From Pseudomonas sp. NFIX28 (lineage in GTDB: Bacteria > Pseudomonadota > Gammaproteobacteria > Pseudomonadales > Pseudomonadaceae), in assembly GCF_900107395.1 (NCBI RefSeq), contig NZ_FNPW01000015.1:129245-190590 (forward strand): 61,346 nucleotides of DNA, in the 5' to 3' direction. Under the pieces are notes generated by a model. It ran no database searches and was not told the origin of the DNA. It was given only the letters and a program-made list of their open reading frames with translations. Made by a program: the position numbers and the translations under genes. This document shows, in pieces, positions 45,217-54,943 of this stretch. Numbering within the stretch: the stretch's first letter is position 1; every line of letters begins with the position of its first letter.

Positions 45217-47418
45217 ATGGAAATCAAGGTCAACTTTCTCGACAACCTCCGACTTGAAGCCAAGTTCGATGACTTCACGGTGGTGGCCGACCAACCCATC
45301 CGCTACAAGGGCGATGGCTCGGCACCGGGTCCGTTCGACTATTTCCTGGCGTCATCGGCACTGTGCGCGGCGTACTTCGTGAAGTTGTACTGCGACACTC
45401 GCAATATCCCCACCGATAACATTCGCCTGTCGCAAAACAACATTGTCGATCCGGAAAACCGCTACAACCAGATCTTCAAGATCCAGGTCGAGCTGCCGGC
45501 GGATATTTCCGCCAAGGACCGCCAGGGCATCCTGCGTTCCATCGACCGTTGCACGGTAAAGAAAGTGGTGCAGACCGGCCCCGAGTTCGTGATCGAGGAA
45601 GTGGAAAACCTCGACGCCGATGCCCAGGCCCTGTTGATGCCAAACGCGGGTTCGCACAGCACCTATATCGTCGGCAAGGACCTGCCGCTGGAAAAGACCA
45701 TCGCCAATATGTCGGCCATCCTGGCGGACCTGGGCATGAAGATCGAGATCGCTTCATGGCGCAATATCGTGCCCAACGTGTGGTCGCTGCATATCCGCGA
45801 TGCGCAGTCGCCGATGTGTTTCACCAACGGCAAGGGCGCGACCAAGGAAGGCGCGCTGGCCTCGGCCCTGGGCGAGTTCATCGAGCGCCTGAACTGCAAC
45901 TTCTTCTACAACGACCAGTTCTGGGGAGAGGAGATCGCCAACGCGCCATTCGTGCATTACCCGGACGAGCGCTGGTTCCAGCCAGGCCCCAACGACGAGC
46001 TGCCGAGCGAAATCCTCGACCCCTACTGTCTGAAAATCTACAACCGCGAAGGCGAGCTGCGCGGTTCGCATCTGTTCGACACCAACTCCGGCAATGAAGA
46101 GCGCGGCATTGTTTCACTGCCGTTCGTGCGCCAGTCGGACGGCGAAGTGGTGTACTTCCCGTCCAACCTGATCGAGAACCTCTACCTGAGCAACGGCATG
46201 AGCGCCGGCAACACCCTGGCTGAAGCCCAGGTGCAGTGCCTGTCGGAAATCTTCGAGCGCGCCGTCAAGCGCGAAATCATCGAAGGCGAATTCGCCCTGC
46301 CGGACGTGCCCCAAGAGGTGCTGGCCAAGTACCCGGCGATCCTGGCCGGCATCCAGGGCCTGGAGGAGCAAGGCTTCCCGGTGCTGGTCAAGGATGCGTC
46401 GCTGGGCGGCGAATTCCCGGTGATGTGCGTGACCCTGATGAACCCGCGCACCGGCGGGGTGTTCGCCTCGTTCGGCGCGCACCCGAGCTTCGAAGTGGCG
46501 CTGGAGCGTAGCCTCACCGAGCTGCTGCAAGGCCGCAGTTTCGAGGGCTTGAACGATCTGCCGCAGCCGACGTTCGAAGGTCAGGCGGTCACCGAGCCGA
46601 ACAACTTCGTCGAGCACTTCATCGACTCCAGCGGCGTGGTGTCGTGGCGCTTCTTCAGCGCCCAGTCGGATTACGAGTTCGTCGAGTGGGACTTCTCCGG
46701 CCAGGGTGAAGACTCTAATACCCAGGAAGCCGCGACCTTGTTCGGCATTCTCGAAGGCATGGGCAAAGAGTCCTACATGGCCGTGTACGAGCACCTGGGC
46801 GCCACCGCCTGCCGCATCCTGGTGCCGGACTATTCGGAAATCTACCCGGTGGACGACCTGATCTGGGACAACACCAACAAGGCGCTGTTCTTCCGCGAGG
46901 ATATCCTCAACCTGCACAGCCTCAACGAGGAAGAATTGCAGGCGTTGCTCGAGCGCCTGATAGAAAGCGAGCTGGACGACTACACCGACATCACCACCCT
47001 GATCGGCATCGAGTTCGACGACAACACCGCCTGGGGCCAGCTGACCATCCTGGAGTTGAAGCTGCTGATCTTCCTGGCCTTGCAGCAATATGAAGAAGCC
47101 AAGGAGTGCGTGGAGATGTTCCTGCAATACAACGACAACACCGCCGAGCGCGGCCTGTTTTACCAGGCGATGAATGCGGTGCTGGAGATGGAGCTGGACG
47201 ACGACCTGGACCTGGCGGATTACGAAACCAATTTCCGCCGCATGTTCGGCAACGAGCGGATGGATGCGGTGATTGGCTCGGTGAATGGCGATGTGCGCTT
47301 CTATGGCTTGACGCCCACCAGCATGAAGCTGGAAGGGCTCGACCGCCACCTGCGCCTGATCGACAGCTACAAGAAGCTGCATGCGGCGCGGGCCAAGGTC
47401 GCGGCACTTTCCAGCTGA
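45217..47418 (+). CDS. OsmC domain/YcaO domain protein
   Basis: The 733-residue protein joins an OsmC-like domain (about 1-140, with DYFLASSALCAAYFVKLYCD) to a YcaO domain (about 165-590, with GKGATKEGALASALGEFIERL, EAQVQCLSEIFERAVKREII) and an acidic helical C-terminus. YcaO domains bind ATP and activate peptide backbones; E. coli YcaO (586 residues) is linked to RimO-dependent S12 methylthiolation. The OsmC fusion is typical of Pseudomonas. There is no thiazole/precursor peptide gene nearby, so a RiPP role is not supported. The OsmC part has Cys50 and Cys59, close to the redox cysteines of the family. Confidence 0.93.
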   Translation: MEIKVNFLDNLRLEAKFDDFTVVADQPIRYKGDGSAPGPFDYFLASSALCAAYFVKLYCDTRNIPTDNIRLSQNNIVDPENRYNQIFKIQVELPADISAKDRQGILRSIDRCTVKKVVQTGPEFVIEEVENLDADAQALLMPNAGSHSTYIVGKDLPLEKTIANMSAILADLGMKIEIASWRNIVPNVWSLHIRDAQSPMCFTNGKGATKEGALASALGEFIERLNCNFFYNDQFWGEEIANAPFVHYPDERWFQPGPNDELPSEILDPYCLKIYNREGELRGSHLFDTNSGNEERGIVSLPFVRQSDGEVVYFPSNLIENLYLSNGMSAGNTLAEAQVQCLSEIFERAVKREIIEGEFALPDVPQEVLAKYPAILAGIQGLEEQGFPVLVKDASLGGEFPVMCVTLMNPRTGGVFASFGAHPSFEVALERSLTELLQGRSFEGLNDLPQPTFEGQAVTEPNNFVEHFIDSSGVVSWRFFSAQSDYEFVEWDFSGQGEDSNTQEAATLFGILEGMGKESYMAVYEHLGATACRILVPDYSEIYPVDDLIWDNTNKALFFREDILNLHSLNEEELQALLERLIESELDDYTDITTLIGIEFDDNTAWGQLTILELKLLIFLALQQYEEAKECVEMFLQYNDNTAERGLFYQAMNAVLEMELDDDLDLADYETNFRRMFGNERMDAVIGSVNGDVRFYGLTPTSMKLEGLDRHLRLIDSYKKLHAARAKVAALSS

Positions 47419-47574
47419 TGGCCAGGCCGGGGAACAGCGCCCGCCGTTGAATCGACAGGCGCTGGCCCCACAGGCAGAGGAAATGGCCCGGGCGATCAGC
47501 GGGCCAACCCGCCGGACCCGCCCCGCTGCCGGCTCGAACCAGCGACTTCAGAACGACTTTCCAACCCCTCCCAG

Positions 47575-48792
47575 CTAGCCCCCGGCGACACCTTCCTCCC
47601 CCGGCGCCGTATTGCCGGCAATGGAAGCCCCGAGGAAATACAGCATTCCGCCCGCGACGATAAACAGCATCAGCATGTAGAAGATGTATTGCGGCGGCTG
47701 CACCGCCAAGACCGCCCCGCACAATACCGGCCCCAATGCCGCGCCCAGGTTGCTCAGGTTCTGCGCCCCGTAATACATGCCCCGCAAATGGCTGGGGGCG
47801 ATGTTGTCGATAAACATGTATTCGGCGGGAAACACGATGATTTCGCCGAGGGTGAAAATGGCCATGGCGATGACCCAGAACGCCAAGCTGTTCGACAATG
47901 CGAAGCCCGCCAGCCCCAGGACAAACATCGCCAGCCCGCCAGCGAGCCAGAGGCTCAAGTGTTCCTGGGTGATTCTTCTGCCGATCAGGTATTGCAGGCT
48001 GATCACCGTCAAGGCATTGGTCGCCACGATGCTGCTGATGATCCGGTAGGCGGTTTCGGCTGTGGTGGTCACCACCAGGTACTGCGAGAGGTAGGCGCTG
48101 AACTGGCCGAAGACCACGGCGCTGAGCAGCCCGCCGAGGGTGAAGCACACCAGTCGGCGATCGCGCAGCAGCAGTTTGCCCACGGCCAGGAACGGTGCGG
48201 ATGGCTCGCGCCCCTCGACGCCGGCCAGCCCCCTGTCGCCCCACAGGCAATAGATCAGGAAAAACCCTGCGCCCAGCCCCGCGGACAGCAGAAAAGGCAG
48301 GCTGATATCCAGCCTGGCCACTGCCGCGCCGAGAAAGGGCCCCACCGCATAGCCGATATTGGTCAGGGTGTATTTGATCGAAAACACCTCGCCCCGGCCG
48401 GCAACGGGAAGCAGGCTGCCGAAGCCCGATTTCACGGCAATATCGATGACCGCGTAGGCCAGGTTGATCGACACCAGGCAGAGGTAGAACAGCCACAGAT
48501 CGCGCGCGACGAAAGTACCGAGAAAACCCGCCGTGAACACGCCGCAGCAGACCAGGATCAGCCGGTAGCTGGACACCCGGTCCACCAGGAAACCGCCATA
48601 CAGGCTCAACAGCGAGCCGATGATCAGCGTGCTGCCGATGACCAGGCCGATATCGGCGATGTTCAAGTGGAAATGGCTGGACAGATAAATAACCAGATAA
48701 GGCAGCGTGATCGCGCGGGCCAGGGTCAGCACCAGGGACGCTGAAAGCAGCAGGTTTACCGTCGTCGGATAGTTTTTTAGCGTGGCCAGCAT
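47575..48792 (-). CDS. MFS transporter
   Basis: From the start at 48792 (MLATLKNYPTTVNLLLSASL) the protein has about 405 residues and 12 predicted helices, with the N-terminal MFS motif region GGFLVDRVSSYRLILVCCG and IVFPAEYMFIDNIAPSHLRGMYYG. A longer frame back to 48882 exists; the segment before 48792 is basic and hydrophilic and lacks a ribosome site, whereas GAGG precedes 48792. It resembles MdtH-type multidrug exporters. It is divergent from the LysR gene at 48937, a plausible regulator. Confidence 0.88.
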   Translation of the reverse strand: MLATLKNYPTTVNLLLSASLVLTLARAITLPYLVIYLSSHFHLNIADIGLVIGSTLIIGSLLSLYGGFLVDRVSSYRLILVCCGVFTAGFLGTFVARDLWLFYLCLVSINLAYAVIDIAVKSGFGSLLPVAGRGEVFSIKYTLTNIGYAVGPFLGAAVARLDISLPFLLSAGLGAGFFLIYCLWGDRGLAGVEGREPSAPFLAVGKLLLRDRRLVCFTLGGLLSAVVFGQFSAYLSQYLVVTTTAETAYRIISSIVATNALTVISLQYLIGRRITQEHLSLWLAGGLAMFVLGLAGFALSNSLAFWVIAMAIFTLGEIIVFPAEYMFIDNIAPSHLRGMYYGAQNLSNLGAALGPVLCGAVLAVQPPQYIFYMLMLFIVAGGMLYFLGASIAGNTAPGEEGVAGG

Positions 48793-48936
48793 CCTTGCCT
48801 CATCAACATTTTTATCGGGTTCGCGCCTGGGCATCGCTCGACGGCGACGCGGATCAAGCATACTGCTGAACCCATTTCTCATTGCTGACGGTTTTTACCG
48901 CATGCGCGGAATCAAATTCATGAATAAGGAATATTT

Positions 48937-49860
48937 ATGTTTTCCTCCGAACGCTTGAAGGGCATCGACGTATTTGTCTGCGTGGCGCAGGCCGGCAGCT
49001 TTGCCGCCGCCGCCGAGAAACTGCACCTGACCGGCTCTGCCGTCAGCAAAAGCATCGCCCGCCTGGAAAGCCGCCTGGACACTCGGCTGCTGCATCGGAC
49101 CACGCGACGGGTAGCGCTTACGGACGCGGGGTTGAGCTTCTATCGCGCCTGCACCGGTGTGCTGGCCGACCTGGAAGACGCCGAGCTGTCACTCAAGGCC
49201 GAGGCCAGCGAGGTCCGGGGCAGTGTGCGCATCGACCTGCCGGGGGCTTTTGGCCGCGCGCAGGTGCTGCCGGTCCTGCTGCGCCTGGCCCAGGACCATC
49301 CGGCCCTGGTGCCGCATGTTTCCTTTTCCGACGGCTTTATCGACCCGTTCAACGAGGGCGTCGACGTGGTCGTGCGCATCGGCGGCCCGGAGGCCTGGCC
49401 CGATACGCTGGGGCAGCGTTGCCTGGCTCGTGAGCGACATGTCTTTTGCGCCTCCCCCGCCTATCTGGCCAGGCAAGGCATGCCGCAGACCGAGCACGAC
49501 CTGCAGCATCATCAGTGCATCGCCTATGGCTGGGTGGATGGCCGGATCAACCCCTGGAATTTCGCCGACGACCAGGGCACCACGACGCGCCGGCAGGTCG
49601 CCGCCCAGCTGGTGGTGGGCAACGGCGAAGGCATCGTCATGGCGGCCCTGGCGGGTTGCGGCATTGCGCAATTGCCGTCGTGGCTCATCCAGCAACAGCT
49701 GGACGACGGGACATTGGTCGAGGTGCTGGCTCATCGGGCCAGCGAGGGAATGCCGATCCACCTGGCCTGGGTCAAAAGCCGCGAGGCGCTGCCCAAGGTC
49801 AGGGTCTTGCTCGAGGCACTGGCCACGGGCCTGACACCGCTGGCGGACGGCGGCCGCTAA
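48937..49860 (+). CDS. LysR-family transcriptional regulator
   Basis: The 307-residue protein has the LysR helix-turn-helix (FVCVAQAGSFAAAAEKLHLTGSAVSKSIARLESRL) and an effector domain of the CrgA/AaeR-like subgroup (VRIDLPGAFGRAQVLPVLLRLAQDHPALVPHVSFSDGFIDPF). It is divergent from the MFS gene with about 145 bases between them, so it probably controls that gene. The effector is unknown. It converges with the TonB receptor gene, 37 bases away. Confidence 0.93.
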   Translation: MFSSERLKGIDVFVCVAQAGSFAAAAEKLHLTGSAVSKSIARLESRLDTRLLHRTTRRVALTDAGLSFYRACTGVLADLEDAELSLKAEASEVRGSVRIDLPGAFGRAQVLPVLLRLAQDHPALVPHVSFSDGFIDPFNEGVDVVVRIGGPEAWPDTLGQRCLARERHVFCASPAYLARQGMPQTEHDLQHHQCIAYGWVDGRINPWNFADDQGTTTRRQVAAQLVVGNGEGIVMAALAGCGIAQLPSWLIQQQLDDGTLVEVLAHRASEGMPIHLAWVKSREALPKVRVLLEALATGLTPLADGGR

Positions 49861-49897
49861 GCGCTCCTGCCGCTGGCCGCCCCACCTCAGCCAACCC

Positions 49898-52738
49898 TCA
49901 GAATTGAGTCAGCAGCCCCACCCGCAGGGTCCGTCCCGGCGCCGGCATGAAGCTTTGCGCCAGCGGGTCCAGGTAATAACGATCGGTCAAGTTCTGCAGC
50001 GATACGTTGAGCTGGGTGTGCTCCTTCAACTTGTAGTTGAGGAACAGATCGAACAACGCCACCTCGCGGTACACCAGCTGCGGCGTGGTGGCGCCGGTCT
50101 GCCAGTTCTCGTCGGCCTTGACCGTCGGGCCGGAGGTGTAGGTGGCGCGCCCGCCGACGGTCAGGGTCTCGTCAAAGAAGCGCAGGCCCGAGGTCAGGTT
50201 CGCCGAGAAGCGCGGTGGATTCTGGGTGTTGGAATACGAGCCCATGAAACTGCCCGGGGTGCAGTTCGGCGTGTTGCTCAAGTCCCGATAGCGATTGCTG
50301 CTGGCGCGCAGCCGCGCGGCGAAGGCCGAGTCGCAGGTTTCGGTCTTCAGGTAATAGGTGGAGGAAAAGTCCGCGAACACCCGGCCCGCGTCGTAGCGCG
50401 ACTGCAGCTCCAGGCCGCTGGTCTTGAAGCTGTCGGTATTGCTGAAGCGCATCTGGCCCATCAGGCCCGGGCTCGGGTCGTAGTAGCGGGTGATGTAGTG
50501 CTTGATGCTGTTGTTGAAGTAGGCAATCTTGAGCGCCGCCGAGTCATTGTCCAGCAGCAGGCCTTTGCGCATTGTGCTGGCGCCGATTTCCCAGCTGCTG
50601 GAACGCTCGGGTTTCAGGCCTTTGCCCGGAGTGGTCTGCAACACGCCCTGGCTGGTTTCGAACAGCGAGGGCATGCGCAGGCCCTGGGTGTAGGACGCAT
50701 AGACGAAGGTGTCTGGCAGCACCTCGACATTGATGCCGAAGGCCGGCGCAAAGGCGCCGCCGCTGTTGCTCTGCTTGCCGGAATAGTCATAACCGCTGAC
50801 CACCTCGCCCACCTGCGACGGGTAGACCGTCGAGTCGATCGCGCCGAAATCGTTGTAGCGAATGCCCTCGAACGGAAAGTTGGTGTTGTTGAAGACAATG
50901 CCGTTGTTCAGGCGCGGGTCCGTGGCGTCGGTGTACTGCCCGTTCGAATCCGGGAACCACAGCATGTTGCCGGAGGTGTCCGCGCTCGAAACCCGCAGGT
51001 ACCTCAAGTCGCGCTCCTCCCAGCGCGCCGTGGCATGGGCGACGTGGTCCTTGCTGCGGTAATAGGTATAACGACCGCCGCCCCACAGGGTCAGGCTGTC
51101 GACCGGCTGGTACTCCAGCTTGGCGTTCAGGCTGAACTCTTGCCGCTCGCCTTCGCGCAGCATGCGGTTGGCGTTGATGTCGTCCTGGGTGGTGACCACG
51201 CCCTTTTGCGGGCGCAAATCCTCGAGCTGGAACGAGCCGCCCAAATCCAGCTTGAAATCGCCATAGTCGCTCTGCAAGTGCGAGGTGTTGGCCAGGTCGC
51301 CGCCGATGCGGCGGTCGGCCTGTCGGCTCCAGCTGCGGTCCGAGCGATAGGCTTGCGAGGCCGGCGCCGCCACCGAGGTCAGCTGGCTGGTTTGCGCGTC
51401 GGTCATCCACAGGCTGGCCGTCAGGTCCACCAGCGGGTTGCCCTCCGGCAGGTAGTGGTAGCGCGCGGTGTAGGTGTCGATCTTGGTGTGGCCCAGCGGG
51501 TACTGATAAATGCCGCCGGTGCCGAAACGGAAAATATCCGACGGCATGATCTCGCCGATACGCCCGTCGTAGCGGCGGTAGCCGAGGTCGAAGGTGTGGT
51601 CGTCTGCTGGGCGCAGCGTGGTCTTGAGCAGGAAGGATTCAGTCTCGGAAGAGGAGTTGAGCACCTCCTCGCCAGCGTTGTAAGTGGTGGCCACCGTCAT
51701 GTCTTCAGCGCCGTAGCGGTCATAGGTGCGGTAGCGGTCCTGGCCCTTCTTGCCAGCGAAATAGTTGCCCTGGTTGCGGTGGGCATAGGCTGCCACCACG
51801 TCGAACAACTCATGGCTATAGGCGAACGCGGCGCTGCCGGACTCGGCCTTCGAACCGAACAAACCGCCACGACTCTGGTGCGGTTCCGAGTACAGCTCCT
51901 CGGTCAACGAGTGGCCGTCGCGGGAGGCGGGAGCGACGCCGTTGTTCCACAGGTCGCCCTTCAAGCGCAGGCCGATGTTCTTGCCGTCCCGCAGGATGTC
52001 GTCGACGCCGAGGGTGCGCATCTTCACCGTGCCACCGATGGCGCTGGAGGTCAGGCTCGGGCCCTTGTCGATGGCGATGTCGCTGATCAGGTCCGGGTCG
52101 ATGTAGCTGCGTTGCTGGGTGCCGGCATAGCCGCGATAGACATCCAGCGCCTGTTGCGAGCCATCCACCGTCACCGCCACCCGGCTCTGGCCCTGGATGC
52201 CGCGGATGTTCACATCCAGGCCGCCGCCGTTGCGGCTGTCGCCGACTTGCACCCCAGGCTGGCCCTTGAGCACGTCGCCGACCGAGATCACGCCAAAGCG
52301 CTGCATGTCCTCGCCGGAGATGTACAGCGACGAGCGCGGCGCCGAATACACCTCCTTCTGCTCCAGGTCTTCGCCGACGACTTTCTGCGACGGCAGCACC
52401 ACCTCCGCGCCTGCGGCTTGATACAGCTCGAAGCTGCCGTCCGCCTGGCGCTGATAGCCCAGGCCGGTGCCCGCCAGCAACCGCGCCAGGCCGGCCTCCG
52501 TGCTGAAGTCGCCTTGCAGGCCCTTGCTGCGTTTGCCTGCCGTCAGCGTGGCGCTGCCCGCCATATTGATGCCCGCCTGCACGCCGAAACGCGACAGCGC
52601 CTGGTCCAGCGGGCCAGCGTCGATGCTGTAGTGCTGGCGCTCGCCAGCGGCCAAAAGCGCCGCGCCGCACAGCGGTTGCAGGCTGAGAAAAAGCAGGCCA
52701 AAGGTGCGGGCACACAAGGCTCGGGCGGGGAAGATCAT
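49898..52738 (-). CDS. TonB-dependent receptor with STN signalling domain (heme/hemophore type, HxuA-like)
   Basis: The 946-residue outer-membrane receptor has a signal peptide (to about 31), an STN domain (about 37-107), a plug (about 125-240 with ISVGDVLKGQPGVQV, NIRGIQGQSRVAVTVDGSQQ) and a 22-stranded barrel ending in Phe. The plug and the box LRMPSLFE...GLKPE resemble heme/hemoglobin receptors, but no His lies between the two boxes where HemR-type receptors have one. The STN domain would signal ligand binding to the FecR-like protein encoded upstream. The set fits hxuIRA of P. aeruginosa. The ligand is uncertain. Confidence 0.85.
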   Translation of the reverse strand: MIFPARALCARTFGLLFLSLQPLCGAALLAAGERQHYSIDAGPLDQALSRFGVQAGINMAGSATLTAGKRSKGLQGDFSTEAGLARLLAGTGLGYQRQADGSFELYQAAGAEVVLPSQKVVGEDLEQKEVYSAPRSSLYISGEDMQRFGVISVGDVLKGQPGVQVGDSRNGGGLDVNIRGIQGQSRVAVTVDGSQQALDVYRGYAGTQQRSYIDPDLISDIAIDKGPSLTSSAIGGTVKMRTLGVDDILRDGKNIGLRLKGDLWNNGVAPASRDGHSLTEELYSEPHQSRGGLFGSKAESGSAAFAYSHELFDVVAAYAHRNQGNYFAGKKGQDRYRTYDRYGAEDMTVATTYNAGEEVLNSSSETESFLLKTTLRPADDHTFDLGYRRYDGRIGEIMPSDIFRFGTGGIYQYPLGHTKIDTYTARYHYLPEGNPLVDLTASLWMTDAQTSQLTSVAAPASQAYRSDRSWSRQADRRIGGDLANTSHLQSDYGDFKLDLGGSFQLEDLRPQKGVVTTQDDINANRMLREGERQEFSLNAKLEYQPVDSLTLWGGGRYTYYRSKDHVAHATARWEERDLRYLRVSSADTSGNMLWFPDSNGQYTDATDPRLNNGIVFNNTNFPFEGIRYNDFGAIDSTVYPSQVGEVVSGYDYSGKQSNSGGAFAPAFGINVEVLPDTFVYASYTQGLRMPSLFETSQGVLQTTPGKGLKPERSSSWEIGASTMRKGLLLDNDSAALKIAYFNNSIKHYITRYYDPSPGLMGQMRFSNTDSFKTSGLELQSRYDAGRVFADFSSTYYLKTETCDSAFAARLRASSNRYRDLSNTPNCTPGSFMGSYSNTQNPPRFSANLTSGLRFFDETLTVGGRATYTSGPTVKADENWQTGATTPQLVYREVALFDLFLNYKLKEHTQLNVSLQNLTDRYYLDPLAQSFMPAPGRTLRVGLLTQF

Positions 52739-52834
52739 GCAAGGCTCCTAGGGGTTGGCACCCACCTGTCCCGGTGGGTCATACCTGAAGGCCAAGCCAG
52801 ATCGAAAAAACTGCGCCCCGGGGAAAAAATATTT

Positions 52835-53800
52835 TCAGGCCGGCACCACAGTCACCCAATAACGGGTTCGTCGCTCGATGCGCACCGGCAGCGTATTGGC
52901 CACCAACGCCAACGCGGCATCGGTGTCGTCCAGCTGGAAACTGCCGGTCACGCGCAAAGCCGCGACCGCTTCGCTGCAACGCAAAAAACCCGGGCGGTAA
53001 CGCGAAAGTTCGGCCAGCAGCTGGTCCAGGCGCATGCGCTCGGCCGGCAAGATGCCGCGCAGCCAGGCCTGGGCCATAAACGGATCAACGCGGCTCGGCG
53101 CCGCGACGCCCTGGCGGTCGATCCGGGTTTGCCAACCGGCCTGCAGCGGCACCGGTAGCGAATGGCGCCGCGCACTGACCTGCGCCAAACCGCGCAGCAC
53201 CGTGACCTGGGTGCCCAGCCGGTCATGGCGCACCAGCCAATGGGCGCCACGGCCGTACAACACCGCGTCCGGGGTCAGCAGTTGCAGCGACGCCGATTCC
53301 GCCGGCGTATCCAGCGCCAGCTCGCCCTCGACCAACTGCACACTGCGCCGCTGCGCGGTCAGTTCCAGGTTCACCGCACTGGCGGTGTTCAGCCACAGCG
53401 AACTGCCATCCGCCAGGGCCCAGCGCCGACGCTCGCCGATGTTCGTGCGGTAGGTCGCCAGGGCCGAACGCACCAGGGTCGAATCCGCGCCTTGCCAGGC
53501 AACCCCGCCGAACAGTCCCAGCGCCAGCAGGCACTTGAGCATCTGCCGACGCCGCTGCGGATCGACCCCGGCCGACTCCAGCGCGCGACGTGCCGTGGCA
53601 TCGGCCAACAACTTGGCTCCCGGCTGCAGCCTCAGCGACAAACTGCTGACCCGCTGCCAGGCGTATTCATGCTCGGCGCTCGCCTGCCGCCACTGCTGCA
53701 AGGCCTGATGCTCGGCGGCACTCATCAGCCCGGACTGCGCGCGGACCATCCAGTCGATGGCGCTATCGCGCACCCGCGGGTCAACCATGCTGCCGCTCAT
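52835..53800 (-). CDS. FecR-family anti-sigma regulator (HxuR/HasS-like)
   Basis: The 321-residue protein has the N-terminal DUF4880 sigma-binding domain (RDSAIDWMVRAQSGLMSAAEHQALQQWRQAS), one membrane segment (MLKCLLALGLFGGVAW, about 85-100) and a periplasmic FecR domain (ERRRWALADGSSLWLNTASAVNLEL) that contacts the receptor STN domain. It overlaps the sigma-factor gene by four bases and precedes the receptor gene by 96 bases. It should release the sigma factor when the receptor is loaded. Confidence 0.93.
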   Translation of the reverse strand: MSGSMVDPRVRDSAIDWMVRAQSGLMSAAEHQALQQWRQASAEHEYAWQRVSSLSLRLQPGAKLLADATARRALESAGVDPQRRRQMLKCLLALGLFGGVAWQGADSTLVRSALATYRTNIGERRRWALADGSSLWLNTASAVNLELTAQRRSVQLVEGELALDTPAESASLQLLTPDAVLYGRGAHWLVRHDRLGTQVTVLRGLAQVSARRHSLPVPLQAGWQTRIDRQGVAAPSRVDPFMAQAWLRGILPAERMRLDQLLAELSRYRPGFLRCSEAVAALRVTGSFQLDDTDAALALVANTLPVRIERRTRYWVTVVPA

Positions 53801-54303
53801 TCAAAACGGCTCGCGTAACAGACGCTGAACGCCTTGCCCATGGCCCGCTGCACCTGGGCCACGCTCAGGCTCAACTGCGCGGCGATTTGCGGGTAGGTCA
53901 GGCCGTCGAGCTGGGACAAAAAGAAAATCTGCCGCACCCGCGACGACAACCCCACCAGCAGCGAATCCAGCTGCAACAGGGTTTCGATCATCAAGTGCCG
54001 CTCTTCCGGCGAAGGCTCCTCGGCCACCGGCCGCGCCGCCAGCGCTTCCAGGTAAGCCCGCTCGATCGCCTGGCGGCGCCAGCGGTTGATCAGCAAGCCA
54101 TTGGCAATGGTCGCGAGAAACGCCATGGGCTGGCGCAGCTCGCACACATCCTCCTGCGAGCGCATCACGCGGACAAAGGTGTCGTGGGCCAGGTCCTCGG
54201 CATCGGCACTGTGCCCCAGCCGCCGATGCAACCAGCCGCGAAGCCAGCCGTGATGGTTCGCATACAACCGGGCGACGGGCGAGGCAAAGCTGTCGTCGTG
54301 CAT
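53797..54303 (-). CDS. ECF RNA polymerase sigma factor, FecI family
   Basis: The 168-residue sigma factor has region 2 (YANHHGWLRGWLHRRLGHSADAEDLAHDTFVRV) and region 4 (LPPRQREIF-like VRQIFFLSQLDGLTYPQIAAQLSLSVAQVQRAMGKA). It should direct transcription of the receptor gene once freed by the FecR protein. The Fur box at 54318-54336 lies 15 bases upstream, so expression is iron-repressed. Confidence 0.94.
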   Translation of the reverse strand: MHDDSFASPVARLYANHHGWLRGWLHRRLGHSADAEDLAHDTFVRVMRSQEDVCELRQPMAFLATIANGLLINRWRRQAIERAYLEALAARPVAEEPSPEERHLMIETLLQLDSLLVGLSSRVRQIFFLSQLDGLTYPQIAAQLSLSVAQVQRAMGKAFSVCYASRFE

Positions 54304-54317
54304 GTCAGGTCCGCATT

Positions 54318-54336
54318 AATGATAATGCTTCTCATT
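54318..54336. promoter_or_regulatory. Fur box upstream of the FecI-type sigma factor
   Basis: AATGATAATGCTTCTCATT keeps most of the 19-base Fur consensus (GATAATGATAATCATTATC type). It lies 15-33 bases before the sigma factor start on the minus strand, a position overlapping the expected promoter. Confidence 0.85.
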
Positions 54337-54585
54337 TTATATTTTGACGACGGGCGTTGTACAGCGCAGAGGAAGTGGCACGGTTTTTTGCAGGGCCCTG
54401 AAATGCCCTCGGCATAGCACATTTGCCCTATATGCCCCCCTCCAACGCCATGCTGAAATAAATCCCTCTATTGAGTCAGATTTAACAGGGGCCGGCCGTG
54501 CCAGATTCCCTGACTCCACGTTTCTGACGTGCCCCGTTGAGGATCGCTGATAACCAGGGCGAAACACTATTAAGGAAAATATGCC

Positions 54586-54888
54586 ATGAACAAAAACCAC
54601 CTCTTTGCCCCCGCGTTACTGCTTCTGGCGGGTACCTTGGCCGGTTGCTCGACCAACCCCAATGTCTTGCAAATACACAAAGTTACCGCGGAAACCATCG
54701 GCCTGGCCTCCACCGACGAACTCACCATGGGCCCCGTCATCAAAGGCAAGGAAGACTTCCTCGGCGGCTCGGAACTGACCTTCAAAGCCACCACCGCCAA
54801 GGGCCGCGTCTTCAACTGCTCGACCTTCATGACCCCAGGGATTCTGCTCGATCCGCCGAAGTATTCACGGCTTACTTGCACCAACTGA
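54586..54888 (+). CDS. putative lipoprotein, 100 residues
   Basis: The N-terminus MNKNHLFAPALLLLAGTLAGC has the lipobox LAGC (Cys21). The mature part has about 80 residues and two more cysteines (FNCSTFMTPG, RLTCTN) that may form a disulfide. TAAGGA lies upstream of the ATG. No family recognised. It is a single gene ended by the terminator at 54912-54943. Confidence 0.8.
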   Translation: MNKNHLFAPALLLLAGTLAGCSTNPNVLQIHKVTAETIGLASTDELTMGPVIKGKEDFLGGSELTFKATTAKGRVFNCSTFMTPGILLDPPKYSRLTCTN

Positions 54889-54911
54889 GCTGGTGGCAGT
54901 GGCTTGAAGCA

Positions 54912-54943
54912 AAAGGCCCCGATTTGTCGGGGCCTTTGTTTTG
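54912..54943 (+). terminator. rho-independent terminator
   Basis: Stem AAAGGCCCCGA/TCGGGGCCTTT with loop TTTG followed by GTTTTG. It lies 23 bases after the lipoprotein stop. Confidence 0.92.

Noticed and set aside
49904..53158. A 1084-codon open frame on the plus strand
   Set aside because: It is the antisense shadow of the TonB receptor and FecR genes; composition is rich in Arg, Gln, His and Val with no domain, typical of opposite-strand frames in high-GC DNA.
54376..54391. TGGCAC...TTGCA resembling a sigma-54 promoter
   Set aside because: The spacing between GG and GC is 11 bases rather than 10, and no suitable downstream gene needs it.
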